From Salibaculum griseiflavum (GTDB lineage Bacteria; Pseudomonadota; Alphaproteobacteria; Rhodobacterales; Rhodobacteraceae), in the NCBI RefSeq assembly GCF_003129565.1, contig NZ_QETF01000008.1, positions 62,001 to 126,000 of the forward strand: 64,000 nucleotides of DNA. The letters are read 5' to 3'. Of the stretch, positions 1 through 9,844 are shown one piece after another. Under the pieces are notes generated by a model. That model was not told the origin of the DNA, searched no databases, and saw only the letters and a program-made list of their open reading frames with translations. The position numbers and the translations under genes are program-made. Each line of letters starts with the position of its first letter. The stretch's first letter is position 1.

Positions 1-542
1 AGCGCATCGGGATTGGTGGCCAGGAAATTCGTGGGCGACATCAGATCAATGATCTGCTGGCTGAAATAACGCAGGCGGTTCTGTTCACGCTCATCCAGCC
101 CCTCGATCGACTCGACCGCCTGCGCCACCGCATCGGCATTCAACATGTATTGCTGCTTTACGAAATTGAAGTAGGGGTGCGAATCCCAGAGCGGATTCTT
201 GAATCGCCGGTCGCTAGGGGTGTGGTCCTCGGGTGCCTTTATCTGGCCACTGGCGAGCGCCTGTTGCGCCTCGACATAGTGCTGGAGGGTCTTGCCCCAA
301 TACCCCACCTGCTGCTCGATCAGCTTGGCTGGGTTCTGCATCATCTCGGCCCAATAGGCCGTTGCCGCCTTGGCATAAAGCTCGTGACCGGGGCCTTGCA
401 GGTCGTCGCGGACCTGCCGTTTATGGGCAAGGGCATTCACAAGGCGCTGGGTCAACTCCTCGATCCGGGCCATGTTTTCTTCCAGATTTGGAAGGGCCTC
501 GCCCGCTGCCGTGTCGCTGTTTTCTGAATTCGACATTGCCAT
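1..542 (-). CDS. phaC: PHA synthase class I, N-terminal part (cut by window edge)
   Basis: Polymerises (R)-3-hydroxyacyl-CoA into polyhydroxyalkanoate at the granule surface. Only about the first 180 residues are in the window. The visible part carries the PhaC N-terminal signature: an aromatic-rich block reading FKNPLWDSHPYFNFVKQQY, then a segment ending in LMSPTNFLATNP just before the edge. The catalytic lipase-like box lies outside. I chose the ATG at 542 over the one at 536 because a GAGGGGG stretch sits about six bases upstream of it. It is divergent from phaZ, giving a synthesis/mobilisation pair. Family call is firm. Confidence 0.93.
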   Translation of the reverse strand, partial: MAMSNSENSDTAAGEALPNLEENMARIEELTQRLVNALAHKRQVRDDLQGPGHELYAKAATAYWAEMMQNPAKLIEQQVGYWGKTLQHYVEAQQALASGQIKAPEDHTPSDRRFKNPLWDSHPYFNFVKQQYMLNADAVAQAVESIEGLDEREQNRLRYFSQQIIDLMSPTNFLATNPDA

Positions 543-563
543 GCGCCCCCTCGACGCGTATTT

Positions 564-573
564 TGCACGTGCA
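564..573. promoter_or_regulatory. Palindrome TGCACGTGCA between phaC and phaZ, possible PhaR site
   Basis: A perfect 10-bp palindrome followed by GCAGCATCTGC lies in the phaC-phaZ divergent spacer. PhaR repressors of Paracoccus and Rhodobacter are known to bind TGC-rich CTGC/GCAG elements near pha genes, so this is a candidate operator. No phaR gene is visible here, and the assignment is inference. Confidence 0.3.
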
Positions 574-661
574 GCATCTGCCCCCTGGCTCCCCAAGGGT
601 CAATGCGACCTATAGCACAATCGCAAGAAAATGCATCTTGCGCGTGACGCCGGAGACGCCC

Positions 662-1927
662 GTGAAATACATGATGACCTACGACATGATGGAAACCGCC
701 CGCAACACCAACGAGTGGCTGGGCGCCACCGCGAGGGCCATGGCGTCCTATCCGGCCTTCTCGATGTGGCCAAATCCGGGCATGGCGATGCTGAAAGCCT
801 GGGGCGAGGTGACCGAACGCAGCTTTGCGCGCATGGTGGCCAAGCCCGATTGGGGCATTTCCGCCGTGCCGGACATGGACGGCAAGGACCACGTGGTCTC
901 GATCCGCAAGGTCGTCGAAAAGCCCTTCGGCGACCTGATTCATTTCCGGTGCATCGGACGCCACGAGCGCCCGCGCAAGGTGCTGTTGGTGGCGCCGATG
1001 TCCGGGCACTACGCAACCCTGCTGCGCAAGACCGTGATCTCGCTGTTGCCCGATTGCGAAGTCTATATCACCGATTGGCACAATGCCCGCGACATTCCCG
1101 TTTCGGCCGGCAAGTTCGATATCGAGGATTACACGCTCTACGTCATGGATTTCATGCGCGAGTTGGGGCCCGACACCCATGTGATCGCCGTTTGCCAGCC
1201 GGTGCCCCTGACCTTGGCCGCCACCGCCTATCTGGCCGAGCTGCACCCCGAGGCACAGCCGCGGTCGCTCACCCTGATCGGCGGTCCCGTCGACCCCGAG
1301 GCCAATCACACGGAAGTCACCGATTTCGGCCGCACCGTCACAATGGGCCAGCTGGAACAGTCGATGATCCAGCGGGTCGGCTTCAAATATGACGGAGTCG
1401 GGCGCAAGGTCTATCCGGGGCTGCTGCAACTGGCCTCTTTCATCTCTATGAATGCCGAAACCCATTCCAGGGCCTTCACCAACCAGATCATCAAGGCCGC
1501 CAAGGGCGAAGCCGGCGACCACGACAAGCATAACACCTTCTACGACGAATATCTTGCCGTCATGGACATGACCGCCGAATTCTATCTTTCGACGGTCGAG
1601 CGCATCTTCAAGGCCCGCGAGATCGCCCGAAACGACTTCGTGGTCGATGGTCACAAGGTGGATTTCGGCGCCATAACCGACGTGGCGGTCAAGATCGTCG
1701 AAGGTGAGGAAGACGACATTTCAGCCCCCGGCCAATGCCTGGCCGCTCTGGACCTGCTGACCGGCCTGCCTGACGAAAAGAAAGCCAGCCACCTGGAACC
1801 GGGCGCGGGCCATTACGGAATCTTCGCCGGCAAAAGCTGGCGAAACAACATCCGCCCGCTGGTTCTGGATTTCATCGACGCCAATTCCGGCCCGCGCGGC
1901 AAGGTCCGGCTCTCTGCCGTAACCTGA
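662..1927 (+). CDS. phaZ: Intracellular polyhydroxyalkanoate depolymerase
   Basis: Degrades stored PHA to hydroxyalkanoate units in the cytoplasm. The protein (about 421 aa, normal for the family) begins with a YDMMETARNTNEWLG block typical of PhaZ. It continues through an alpha/beta hydrolase core in which the nucleophile motif region reads VIAVCQPVP, so the nucleophile is cysteine as in intracellular PhaZ enzymes. The C-terminal PHB_depo_C region ends with the GAGHYGIFAGKSWR histidine block. I chose the GTG at 662 because GGAG lies six bases upstream; an ATG at 671 is the alternative. The open frame runs much further upstream but that part overlaps phaC and has no family match. Confidence 0.92.
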   Translation: MKYMMTYDMMETARNTNEWLGATARAMASYPAFSMWPNPGMAMLKAWGEVTERSFARMVAKPDWGISAVPDMDGKDHVVSIRKVVEKPFGDLIHFRCIGRHERPRKVLLVAPMSGHYATLLRKTVISLLPDCEVYITDWHNARDIPVSAGKFDIEDYTLYVMDFMRELGPDTHVIAVCQPVPLTLAATAYLAELHPEAQPRSLTLIGGPVDPEANHTEVTDFGRTVTMGQLEQSMIQRVGFKYDGVGRKVYPGLLQLASFISMNAETHSRAFTNQIIKAAKGEAGDHDKHNTFYDEYLAVMDMTAEFYLSTVERIFKAREIARNDFVVDGHKVDFGAITDVAVKIVEGEEDDISAPGQCLAALDLLTGLPDEKKASHLEPGAGHYGIFAGKSWRNNIRPLVLDFIDANSGPRGKVRLSAVT

Positions 1928-1934
1928 CCGCGCC

Positions 1935-2645
1935 CTAGCGCAGGACCAACGGCTGCCTGAGCCAGGCATGCAGCGCGGAAATGGTGCCCTCGGGATCTTC
2001 CAACATCACCGAATGGCCGACGCCTTCCAGCATTTGAAAGGCCGCGTAGGGAATCAGTTCGGCCAGGAATTCCTGCCGCTTCCGCGGCACGACCTGGTCC
2101 AGTTCCCCGGCCAGAACAAGCGTCGGCTGCGTGATCCGGCGCAGGCTGGCCTGGTGGTCCCTCCGGCGCTGCATCGCGCGTTGCTGGCGCTCAAAGACAT
2201 CGGCGCCCAACGCCTGCGCCATCTCGGCCAGATGCGCCAAATGGGCATTCCGCTCCGGCCCCGCCGCCACCTGACGCGGCAACACATCGCGGCTCAGCAC
2301 CTCCTCGAAACGGCCCGATCGCGCGGCCACCATCAAGGGTTCACGGTCGGCGGCCTCTTGCGGCGTGTCGCTCAGCGGGTTGGTGCCGATCAGGGGCAGC
2401 CGGTTGACCCGGTCGGGCGCGCGGCGAAAGATTTCCAATGCGACGACACCGCCCATGCCATGCCCGGCCAAGGCGAATTTCGCGGGCGCACCGGACAGGA
2501 TGGACGAGGCCATCTCTTCGATCCGGTCCCCGGTCCAGATCGGGGCGAACATCACGGGACGGCCATAGCTGATCACCGTGCTGACTGTCGCCCAGCCCCG
2601 CGCATCGGACAGCATATCCGGCAGAAGCACCAGTGTTTCGATCAT
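1935..2645 (-). CDS. Alpha/beta hydrolase-fold protein lacking the nucleophile serine
   Basis: About 236 aa with alpha/beta hydrolase architecture: an N-terminal strand with LLPDMLSDARGW, a nucleophile-elbow position, an acid in AGELDQVVPR and a late histidine in GVGHSVMLED. The elbow at residues 61-66 reads GHGMGG where active relatives have GHSMGG, so glycine (codon GGC) replaces the catalytic serine. It may be inactive or have a non-hydrolytic role, or the change may be a recent loss. It lies 74 bp downstream of an MFS permease on the same strand and converges on phaZ. Substrate unknown. Confidence 0.8.
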   Translation of the reverse strand: MIETLVLLPDMLSDARGWATVSTVISYGRPVMFAPIWTGDRIEEMASSILSGAPAKFALAGHGMGGVVALEIFRRAPDRVNRLPLIGTNPLSDTPQEAADREPLMVAARSGRFEEVLSRDVLPRQVAAGPERNAHLAHLAEMAQALGADVFERQQRAMQRRRDHQASLRRITQPTLVLAGELDQVVPRKRQEFLAELIPYAAFQMLEGVGHSVMLEDPEGTISALHAWLRQPLVLR

Positions 2646-2719
2646 TCCTGCCCCGAATTTCGGCTTGCCTGTGCCGCCAGAATGTTCACGCGGACCGGGC
2701 CGGTGCAAGCCCCAATCGG

Positions 2720-4063
2720 TCAAGCAGCGGGCAGGACCCGTGCCGCGCGGGGTCGATACAACACCCACAGCCCAATAACCGCCAGCACAAGGATGCCTGC
2801 AGGCACCAGCGTCACCGAAACATGCAGCGCACGAAGGGCGTCGGCACTTTGCTCGGCCCGGCCCTCGGTCGTCTCCTGCCAGCCAAAGGCACCTAGGATC
2901 AGGCCCAGTGCGCCCGGCGCCAGCGCATTGGCCAGCTTCTGTCCGAACAGCCAGATCGCCGAGAAACCGCCCTCGATCGCCGCCCCGGTCCGGGCGCGGG
3001 TCACGTCCATCAGGTCGGGATACATGGCCCAGGGGATCTGCTGGTAAGCGCCATTGGTCATCCCCGCCAGCACGAACACCCCCGCGATGGCTGTCACATT
3101 GACCGAGGGCAGTGCCGCGAACAGGCCGAAGAGCAGCAGGATATAGAGGCAAAGCCCCAACACCAGCGCCCCCAGCTTGCCCAGCGTCGCCGAGGCCCAG
3201 ACCCAACCCGCCTGGCTGAGGATCGAGCCCAGCGTGAACGCGGCGAACAGCAATGACAGGACGGTCAGGCTCTGTGCCAACGCCGATAGCGGCGTGTCGC
3301 CGGTATCCGCAATCAGGTAGAGCGCCGCAAAGGGCAGCCCCGCGGTAATCAGGGCAATGGCCAGCGTCATCACCCCGTAAAGCGCGGCCAATACCATGAA
3401 GGGCCGGTTGCCAAGAACATGGCGCAGCATCTCGGCCGGGCTGACCAGGGATGGCGTCGGGTGACGCGGCGCCTTGCGAATCGACCAGACAGAAAACCAG
3501 ATCGCCCCCAGGATCAGCGGCGAGACGACAAGCGCGGCATGGGCATGGCCACCGCTCGCCGCCAGCCCGGGCACCAGCGCGCCCCCCACGAGGATGCCGA
3601 CGCTGGCAAAGCCCATGCGCCAGGCGGTCATCTGCGACCGCTCGCGCCCGTCCTCGGTAATCTCGCCGGCCAGGGCACCGTAGGGGATGGCCACCATGGT
3701 AAATCCCACCGTGGCCAAACAGAAAAAGCCCAGAACCCAGGGCAGCGCCGCCGTGCCCCGCAACTCTTCGGGCACCGCGAACAGCCCGACCATGCCGGCC
3801 ACCATCACCACCGCACCTGCCATCATCCAGGGCGCACGGCGCCCGAACCGGCTGTCGGTGCGGTCCGACAGGTAGCCGATCAGCGGATCTGTGATCATGT
3901 CGAAGACCAGCACGGCGGTGGTGGCCGCCCCGGCGATCCCTGCCGGCACACCCAGATACGAAGTCAGAAAAGCCAGCACCAGCAACTGCTTGACCACCAC
4001 GAAGACGACCACCCCCAGGTCAGCCAGTCCCCAACCCGCCTTCTGTCCGATCGTCAAGGCCAT
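2720..4063 (-). CDS. MFS permease of the GPH (sugar:cation symporter) type
   Basis: Inner-membrane secondary transporter of 447 aa with about 12 hydrophobic segments. After TM2 it carries YLSDRTDSRFGRRAPWM, which matches the loop of glycoside-pentoside-hexuronide (MelB-like) symporters. A later PWAMYPDLMD stretch is also typical of that group. Starts at an ATG at 4063 with GGAGGG just upstream. It probably forms a unit with the hydrolase-fold gene downstream. The substrate cannot be told from the sequence. Confidence 0.85.
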   Translation of the reverse strand: MALTIGQKAGWGLADLGVVVFVVVKQLLVLAFLTSYLGVPAGIAGAATTAVLVFDMITDPLIGYLSDRTDSRFGRRAPWMMAGAVVMVAGMVGLFAVPEELRGTAALPWVLGFFCLATVGFTMVAIPYGALAGEITEDGRERSQMTAWRMGFASVGILVGGALVPGLAASGGHAHAALVVSPLILGAIWFSVWSIRKAPRHPTPSLVSPAEMLRHVLGNRPFMVLAALYGVMTLAIALITAGLPFAALYLIADTGDTPLSALAQSLTVLSLLFAAFTLGSILSQAGWVWASATLGKLGALVLGLCLYILLLFGLFAALPSVNVTAIAGVFVLAGMTNGAYQQIPWAMYPDLMDVTRARTGAAIEGGFSAIWLFGQKLANALAPGALGLILGAFGWQETTEGRAEQSADALRALHVSVTLVPAGILVLAVIGLWVLYRPRAARVLPAA

Positions 4064-4129
4064 TGCGCCCTCCCCAACAGCTCCGACGCCATCTCAACAC
4101 CACGGCTCCCCGCATCCAAAGCGAAACGT

Positions 4130-4222
4130 CGGGTCACAGGCCCGCTTCTTCGGGGCACAAATACCGTCGGGGGGAATTGGCCCGCAGGGCCAAGGGGGGC
4201 AGACAGCCCCCTCCCGAGGCGC
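4130..4222. repeat. G/C-rich palindromic intergenic sequence
   Basis: The 193-bp gap between the MFS gene start and the next upstream gene's stop holds stacked palindromes. TTGGCCC-gca-GGGCCAA occupies 4177-4193, and a G-run/C-run pair is split by CAGACA just after. It resembles the palindromic extragenic repeats seen between many Rhodobacterales genes. It has no coding signal and no T-run, so it is probably a REP-like or mRNA-end hairpin. Confidence 0.4.
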
Positions 4223-4256
4223 AGCCGAGGCAAACCTGTGCGGCGCAGCCGCCCCG

Positions 4257-4997
4257 CTAGATCCGTGCCAGCACCTCTTCGACGCTTTGGGCGATCAGGG
4301 CCAGGCAATCGGGATCGGAAAACCGGTGATCGGCCCCGTCCACCAGGGTCAGGCGCATGTCCGGGCCCTCGGCATGGTCCAGCAGGCGCAGGGCCACGGA
4401 CATCTCGACATCCGCATCCGCGGTGCCCTGCAGGAACCGCACCGGGAAAGGCAGCGACAGCGGCGCGCGCAGCACCAGCCGGTCGCGGCCTTCTTCGATC
4501 AGGCGGCGGGTGATGACATAGGGTTCACCATACTCCGAGGGCAGCGCGACCTGCCCGTCGCGCTCCAGTGCCGCGCGCTGATCGGCATCGAACCCTGCCC
4601 ACATGCTGTCCTCGGTGAAATCCGGCGCCGCGGCGATCGTGACAAGCCCCGCGACCTGACCCGGCCGCGCACGTGCCGCCAGCAGCGAAATCCAGCCCCC
4701 CATGGACGACCCCACCAGCACGACCGGCCCGTCGATCCGGTCCAGCACGGCGCAGGTATCCTCGAACCAGTCGCCGATCGCGCCATCGGTGAAGGCACCG
4801 CCGCTGATCCCGTGCCCGGAATAGTCGAAACGCACGAAGCCCTGCCCGCGGTCCTTGGCCCATTGCTCGAGATACAGGGCCTTCGTGCCCTCCATATCGG
4901 ATTTGAACCCGCCGCAGAACACCACGGTCGGGGCCACGCCCGCGATCCGGTTCCAGGCGATACGCCGTCCCTGCGGGGTTTCGAATTCATCAGCCAT
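4257..4997 (-). CDS. Alpha/beta hydrolase (serine esterase/thioesterase-like)
   Basis: A 246-aa cytoplasmic hydrolase. It shows an oxyanion-side VVFCGGFKSDMEG strand turn, an intact nucleophile elbow GSSMGG, an acid region GTADADVEM and the histidine in DGADHRFSD. The layout recalls small esterases of the ABHD10/palmitoyl-thioesterase type. I start it at the ATG at 4997, which has GAGG about nine bases upstream and overlaps the stop of the upstream MFS gene by 8 bp, implying translational coupling. A longer reading to 5039 would run deeper into the MFS gene and is less likely. Substrate unknown. Confidence 0.85.
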   Translation of the reverse strand: MADEFETPQGRRIAWNRIAGVAPTVVFCGGFKSDMEGTKALYLEQWAKDRGQGFVRFDYSGHGISGGAFTDGAIGDWFEDTCAVLDRIDGPVVLVGSSMGGWISLLAARARPGQVAGLVTIAAAPDFTEDSMWAGFDADQRAALERDGQVALPSEYGEPYVITRRLIEEGRDRLVLRAPLSLPFPVRFLQGTADADVEMSVALRLLDHAEGPDMRLTLVDGADHRFSDPDCLALIAQSVEEVLARI

Positions 4998-6270
4998 GTT
5001 CCACCTCGTCCAGTCCTGCCGCGATCCATGCGCCCGCAAGAGACATCACAAGAAACGCCCACAGCGCAAGGGGCACCGACATAGCGGCCAGACCCGCGCT
5101 GACCGCGCCGGCCAGCAGCAGGAAGAGGCCGACCAGGGTATTCGAGACGGCCGTGTAGGTCGCCCGGTCGTCAGGGCGGGCCATGTCCACCAGGTAGGTG
5201 GACCGGGCCATGCGCACGCCGTGATAGGCCACCATCAGCAGGAACAGCACCACCGGGATGGCCCAGCTGGTTCCCGAAAGCCCCGCGCCATCGACCGCCA
5301 GTGCCAGCCCCAGCGACGCCGCGCCGGCCAACCCGGAAAGGATCAGCACGCGCCGCGCCGACCGGTCGCTCAGCCGCCCCCAGACAAAGGAGGACAGGAA
5401 AGAAGCCACCGCCGAAGCCAGCAGCAGCGCGCCCAACTGCCGCGCCGCATTTTCGCCCGAAGCCAGCAACACCAGGTAGGGCGGGGCCAGCGCCGTGCCC
5501 ACCAGCGCCGCGCGCGCGGCGATGAACCGGGCCAGCTGTGGACGGTCCTTCAGGATGGAGAGCTGTGCGATCGACTGGCGGGCGGACAGTGCCTCGCCCG
5601 GCTGCGCCTCTTCTCGCATCAGCACCATGGCGACCGCTGCGATCAGCCAGGCCGCCGCGGCCAGGGTCAGCGCCCCGATCACCAGCACCAGCCGGTCGCC
5701 GAGATCGAGGATCAGGGCCAGGGCGAACAGGATAACCCCGGTGGAGGCGGTCGAGGCCGCCGCGCCGGTGGCCGCGCCTCGCCGTGTCTTGCCGACGGTC
5801 TTGCCCAGCACGTCCTTGTAAGAGACCGAACAGACCGAGCGGCTCAGCGCCAGCAGGGCCAGCAACCCGACGACAAGCGCCCCGGCCAAAGGCCCCGTCA
5901 GCGTCAGCCCGACCGCCACCATTCCGATTGCCGCCAGCCCCTGCCCCGCCGACCCGGCCGCCCATGCCCATTTGCGGCGCGCCATGCCGTGAACCGCCCC
6001 CGAGATCACAAGCTGAGGCAGGAGCGCCCCGGCCTCGCGGACCGGCACCAGCAACCCGGTCCAGAGCGCCCCCGCGCCCAGATGCGCCAACAGCCAGCTC
6101 AGCACCAGCTTGGGATTGACCAGCCCGTCGCCCAGCTTGCTGAAGGACAGCGCCCAGACATGGCGCAGGAAGTTTCGCGGCTCGGCGGCCTGCTGCGCAT
6201 CGCTCAGGTCGGGCGCACGGTCAGTGTCCTCCACCAGGGTCTCGAATAGCTCGTCACTGAGGTCGCGCAT
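4990..6270 (-). CDS. MFS permease
   Basis: A 426-aa inner-membrane transporter with a cytosolic N-terminus of about 45 residues and then about 12 hydrophobic segments. The loop [13 protein letters not shown] is the conserved MFS loop of the second half. It overlaps the following hydrolase gene by 8 bp, so the two are co-translated, and it is divergent from thrS. The substrate is not predictable; the hydrolase partner might act on an imported or exported ester. Confidence 0.83.
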   Translation of the reverse strand: MRDLSDELFETLVEDTDRAPDLSDAQQAAEPRNFLRHVWALSFSKLGDGLVNPKLVLSWLLAHLGAGALWTGLLVPVREAGALLPQLVISGAVHGMARRKWAWAAGSAGQGLAAIGMVAVGLTLTGPLAGALVVGLLALLALSRSVCSVSYKDVLGKTVGKTRRGAATGAAASTASTGVILFALALILDLGDRLVLVIGALTLAAAAWLIAAVAMVLMREEAQPGEALSARQSIAQLSILKDRPQLARFIAARAALVGTALAPPYLVLLASGENAARQLGALLLASAVASFLSSFVWGRLSDRSARRVLILSGLAGAASLGLALAVDGAGLSGTSWAIPVVLFLLMVAYHGVRMARSTYLVDMARPDDRATYTAVSNTLVGLFLLLAGAVSAGLAAMSVPLALWAFLVMSLAGAWIAAGLDEVEHG

Positions 6271-6443
6271 TTCGCCGTCCCTGCCTTCACATGATCCGTC
6301 ACGGCCAACCTAGCGCGGCGCACCCGAACGCAAAACCTCGCCCATGCTTGACACCGCAAGGTGGCGGGGGCAGAACCTCGCCTGAACCATATACCCGCAA
6401 CCGGGCGTTCCGTGGGCGCCAAACCGACGAGGAGACAAGGTCG

Positions 6444-8423
6444 ATGGCCGATATTTCCCTGACCTTTCCCGATGGCAATGCACGTTCCTTTCCCAAGGGC
6501 GTGACCCCGGCCGACGTGGCCGCCGATATCTCGACCTCGCTGCGCAAGAAGGCCATTTCGGCCCATGTGAACGGCCAGCACTGGGATCTTCAATGGCCCA
6601 TCGAAGAGGATTCTTCGATTGCGATCAACACGATGAAGGACGAAGCTCCGGCGCTGGAACTGATCCGGCACGATCTGGCCCATATCATGGCCCGCGCCGT
6701 TCAGGAGATCTGGCCGGACGTGAACGTGACCATCGGCCCGGTGATCGAGAACGGCTGGTATTATGATTTCGACCGTGCAGAGCCCTTCACCCCCGAAGAC
6801 CTCGGCGCGATCGAGAAGAAGATGAAGGAAATCATCAACAAGCGTGATGATGTTACCACCGAGGTCTGGGATCGCGCCCGCGCGATCAAGCACTACGAGG
6901 ACAACGGCGAGCCCTACAAGGTCGAACTGATCGACTCGATCCCCGGCGACGAGCCGCTGCGCATGTACTGGCATGGCGACTGGCAGGACCTGTGCCGCGG
7001 CCCGCACCTTCAGAATACCGGCCAGGTCCCTGGCGATTCATGGAAACTCATGTCCGTGGCCGGGGCCTATTGGCGTGGCGACAGCAGCCGCCAGATGCTG
7101 CAACGGATCTACGGCGTGGCCTTCCAGACGCGCGATCAGCTGAAGAAATATCTCAACTTCCTCGAAGAGGCCGAGAAACGCGACCACCGCAAGCTGGGCC
7201 GCGAGATGGACCTGTTCCACATGCAGGAAGAGGCCCCCGGGCAGGTGTTCTGGCACCCCAATGGCTGGACCGTCTACACGCAACTTCAGGACTACATGCG
7301 CCGCAAGCAGCGCGCCGGCGGCTACCAGGAAATCAACACGCCGCAGGTCGTGGACCGCAAGCTGTGGGAGAAATCCGGCCACTGGGACAAGTATCAGCAC
7401 CACATGTTCCTGGTCGAAGTGGACGAGAGCCGCGACGGCGAAGATGACGATGCGAGCGTCAAGAACAAGGACCAGACCCGGATCAACGCGCTGAAGCCTA
7501 TGAACTGCCCCTGCCACGTGCAGGTTTTCAACCAGGGTCTCAAATCCTATCGCGACCTGCCCCTGCGGCTGGCCGAATTCGGGTCCTGCGCCCGTTTCGA
7601 ACCCTCGGGCGCGCTGCATGGTATCATGCGCGTGCGAGGCTTTACCCAGGACGACGCGCATATCTTCTGCACCGAGGAACAGATCCAGGAGGAATGCGCG
7701 CGGTTCATCGACTTTACCGCGGATGTCTATCGCGAACTCGGATTCGAGAATTTCGAGATCCGCTTCGCCACCCGTCCGGAAAAGCGGGTCGGCTCGGATG
7801 AAAGCTGGGACTATGTCGAGGGCGCGCTGGAAAACGCCATCAAGGCCGTTGGCCGCGATTATACGCTTGAGCCGGGCGATGGCGCCTTCTATGGACCCAA
7901 GCTGGACTTCTACCTGACCGACGCCATCGGCCGGGTCTGGCAATGCGGCACCTTCCAGGTGGACCCGAACCTGCCCGAGCGGCTGGGCGCCACCTATATC
8001 GCCGCGGATGGCGAAAAACACCGTCCCTACATGTTGCACCGCGCCTGCCTTGGCAGCTTCGAACGCTTCATCGGCATCCTGATCGAGAACTGGGAAGGCA
8101 AGCTGCCCTTCTGGCTGGCCCCGCGCCAGGTGGTCGTGGCCTCGATCACGTCCGAGGCCGATGACTACGTGCAAGAGGTCGTCGCGGCCTTGCAGGCGCA
8201 GGGCGTCCGGGCCGAGGCCGACATCCGCAACGAGAAGATCAACTACAAGGTCCGCGAACATTCCGTGGGCAAGGTGCCGGTGATCCTGGCCTGCGGCGGT
8301 CGCGAGGTCGAGGAGCGCACGGTGTCCGTGCGGCGGCTGGGCGAGAAGCAGACCACTGTAACATCGCTTGAAGACATCGTCGGAGAGCTGGCGAAATCGG
8401 CCACACCGCCCGATCTTCTGTAA
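6444..8423 (+). CDS. thrS: Threonyl-tRNA synthetase
   Basis: Charges tRNA-Thr; class II synthetase of 659 aa. The order is an N-terminal TGS domain (first ~60 residues), the editing/second additional domain with the zinc-type [12 protein letters not shown] and [10 protein letters not shown] blocks, the class II core with [12 protein letters not shown] and [14 protein letters not shown], then an anticodon-binding domain. About 20 extra acidic residues lie between the [10 protein letters not shown] strand and KPMNCPC, which explains the slightly long size. The start ATG at 6444 is preceded by GAGGAGA and AAGG. An intrinsic terminator follows. Confidence 0.97.
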   Translation: MADISLTFPDGNARSFPKGVTPADVAADISTSLRKKAISAHVNGQHWDLQWPIEEDSSIAINTMKDEAPALELIRHDLAHIMARAVQEIWPDVNVTIGPVIENGWYYDFDRAEPFTPEDLGAIEKKMKEIINKRDDVTTEVWDRARAIKHYEDNGEPYKVELIDSIPGDEPLRMYWHGDWQDLCRGPHLQNTGQVPGDSWKLMSVAGAYWRGDSSRQMLQRIYGVAFQTRDQLKKYLNFLEEAEKRDHRKLGREMDLFHMQEEAPGQVFWHPNGWTVYTQLQDYMRRKQRAGGYQEINTPQVVDRKLWEKSGHWDKYQHHMFLVEVDESRDGEDDDASVKNKDQTRINALKPMNCPCHVQVFNQGLKSYRDLPLRLAEFGSCARFEPSGALHGIMRVRGFTQDDAHIFCTEEQIQEECARFIDFTADVYRELGFENFEIRFATRPEKRVGSDESWDYVEGALENAIKAVGRDYTLEPGDGAFYGPKLDFYLTDAIGRVWQCGTFQVDPNLPERLGATYIAADGEKHRPYMLHRACLGSFERFIGILIENWEGKLPFWLAPRQVVVASITSEADDYVQEVVAALQAQGVRAEADIRNEKINYKVREHSVGKVPVILACGGREVEERTVSVRRLGEKQTTVTSLEDIVGELAKSATPPDLL

Positions 8424-8452
8424 CAAAACACCTTCCAGCGCTGTAATCTTTG

Positions 8453-8482
8453 ACGCCCCGCCCCGTGCGGGGCGTTTCTTTT
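8453..8482 (+). terminator. Intrinsic terminator of thrS
   Basis: A perfect 9-bp stem ACGCCCCGC / GCGGGGCGT with a 5-nt loop is followed by a TTTCTTTT tract, 30 bp after the thrS stop. It is the clearest rho-independent terminator in the window. Confidence 0.9.
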
Positions 8483-8627
8483 CAGGCCCTTGGGTCTCAC
8501 GCCGCGTAACGGGCCCGTGTTGCACGGCCCCGTGAATGGCACGTGTTGCCGGACCGGCCCTAGGGTTTCGGCACCGGCCGCTTCGGTCGGCATAACGATT
8601 GCATTTCCAACGAAAGGGACCGATCCC

Positions 8628-8930
8628 ATGACCAAGACCACCTCCAAGCTGGCCCTCGCCGCCACCGTCGCCACCGCCGTTGCCGGCTTCAGCACCGCCA
8701 CCCACGCCCAGGAAAACGAAAAATGCTACGGCGTTTCGCTGGCCGGTGAGAACGATTGCGCCGCCGGCCCCGGTACCACCTGCGCCGGCACGTCCACCGT
8801 CGACTACCAGGGCAATGCCTGGACGTTGGTGCCCGCCGGCACCTGCGAAACCATGGACGTTCCCGCCATGGCCGACGGCACCGAGCGCATGGGCAGCCTT
8901 GAGCCGCTGGACCGCGACCTGCCCGCATAA
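8628..8930 (+). CDS. bufA1: Bufferin precursor peptide (DUF2282, BufA1-like)
   Basis: A 100-aa precursor of an MNIO-modified metallophore RiPP. Residues 1-27 form a Sec signal peptide ending THA-Q. The core has exactly four cysteines (33, 44, 52, 73) in the DUF2282 pattern, with motifs [23 protein letters not shown] and VPAGTCETM. In characterised bufferins of Caulobacter the two central cysteines become thiooxazoles and the exported peptide sequesters copper. After Cys73 there is a tail of about 27 residues, longer than in many DUF2282 peptides. It is the first gene of a bufABCD operon; the spacing to bufB is 62 bp. Start ATG 8628 has AAAGGGA upstream. Confidence 0.9.
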   Translation: MTKTTSKLALAATVATAVAGFSTATHAQENEKCYGVSLAGENDCAAGPGTTCAGTSTVDYQGNAWTLVPAGTCETMDVPAMADGTERMGSLEPLDRDLPA

Positions 8931-8992
8931 GCCACACGACTGGGGTCGGGCCATCGGCCCGACCCTATTCCCCACGAAGCCCCGGAAAACCC

Positions 8993-9844
8993 ATGTTCGA
9001 CGCCAGTGCCCAATCCCTGCCCAACCTGCCCGGCGTGGGCTACAAGCCCCAGCATTTCAGCGCCATCATGGCGGATGCCGACCCGGTCGGCTGGCTGGAA
9101 ATCCATGCCGAGAACTACATGGGCGCGGGCGGGCGCCCCTTGGCGCAACTGCGTCACCTGTCTGAACGTTTTCCGCTTTCGGTCCATGGCGTCGGCCTCT
9201 CCATCGGCGGCGAGGGCGATTTGGACCCGGAGCATCTGGCGCGTCTGAAAAGGCTCTGCGACTGGCTGCAACCGGCCAGCTTTTCGGAACACCTGGCCTG
9301 GTCCACCCATGACAGCGCCTTTCTGAACGACCTGCTGCCACTGCCCTACACGGCCGCGACGCTGGAGCGTGTCTGCGCCCATATCGACCAGGTCCAAGAC
9401 GTTCTTGGCCGCCCGATGTTGCTGGAGAACCCGTCCTCCTACCTTGCCTTTTCCCAGAGCACGTTTGAAGAGCCGGACTTCCTGCGCGAGGTCAGCCGCC
9501 GCACCGGATGCGGCCTGCTTCTGGACGTGAACAACGTCTTCGTCAGCGCCACCAATCTTGGCTATGACCCGCGCGGCTATGTCGACGCCATCCCACTGGA
9601 CAAGGTCGGCGAGATCCATCTTGGCGGCCATGACGAGGATGAGGACGAAACCGGCGCGCCACTGCTGATCGACAGCCACGGGCGCGAAATCGTCGATCCG
9701 GTCTGGGCGCTGCTGGACTACACGCTGGACCTGTCCGGCCCGAAACCCCTGCTGATCGAATGGGATACGGATGTCCCCGATTGGCCCGTTCTGGCCCAAG
9801 AGGCAGAGCGCGCCCGGGCCGCCCTGCAAAAGGTGGCGGCATGA
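8993..9844 (+). CDS. bufB: MNIO-family RiPP-modifying enzyme (DUF692)
   Basis: A multinuclear non-heme iron oxidase of 283 aa predicted to convert precursor cysteines to oxidised heterocycles. The TIM-barrel metal ligands typical of DUF692 are visible in order: [59 protein letters not shown] and [12 protein letters not shown]. It sits directly after the precursor gene and its stop overlaps the bufC start in ATGA, so it is translationally coupled to its partner protein. Length and order match characterised buf operons. Confidence 0.93.
   Translation: MFDASAQSLPNLPGVGYKPQHFSAIMADADPVGWLEIHAENYMGAGGRPLAQLRHLSERFPLSVHGVGLSIGGEGDLDPEHLARLKRLCDWLQPASFSEHLAWSTHDSAFLNDLLPLPYTAATLERVCAHIDQVQDVLGRPMLLENPSSYLAFSQSTFEEPDFLREVSRRTGCGLLLDVNNVFVSATNLGYDPRGYVDAIPLDKVGEIHLGGHDEDEDETGAPLLIDSHGREIVDPVWALLDYTLDLSGPKPLLIEWDTDVPDWPVLAQEAERARAALQKVAA

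Noticed and set aside
452-1654. A 400-codon minus-strand open frame opposite phaZ
   Set aside because: It is the high-GC antisense shadow of phaC/phaZ, rich in His/Gly/Arg with no family motif; many similar long shadows exist across the window and were left out.
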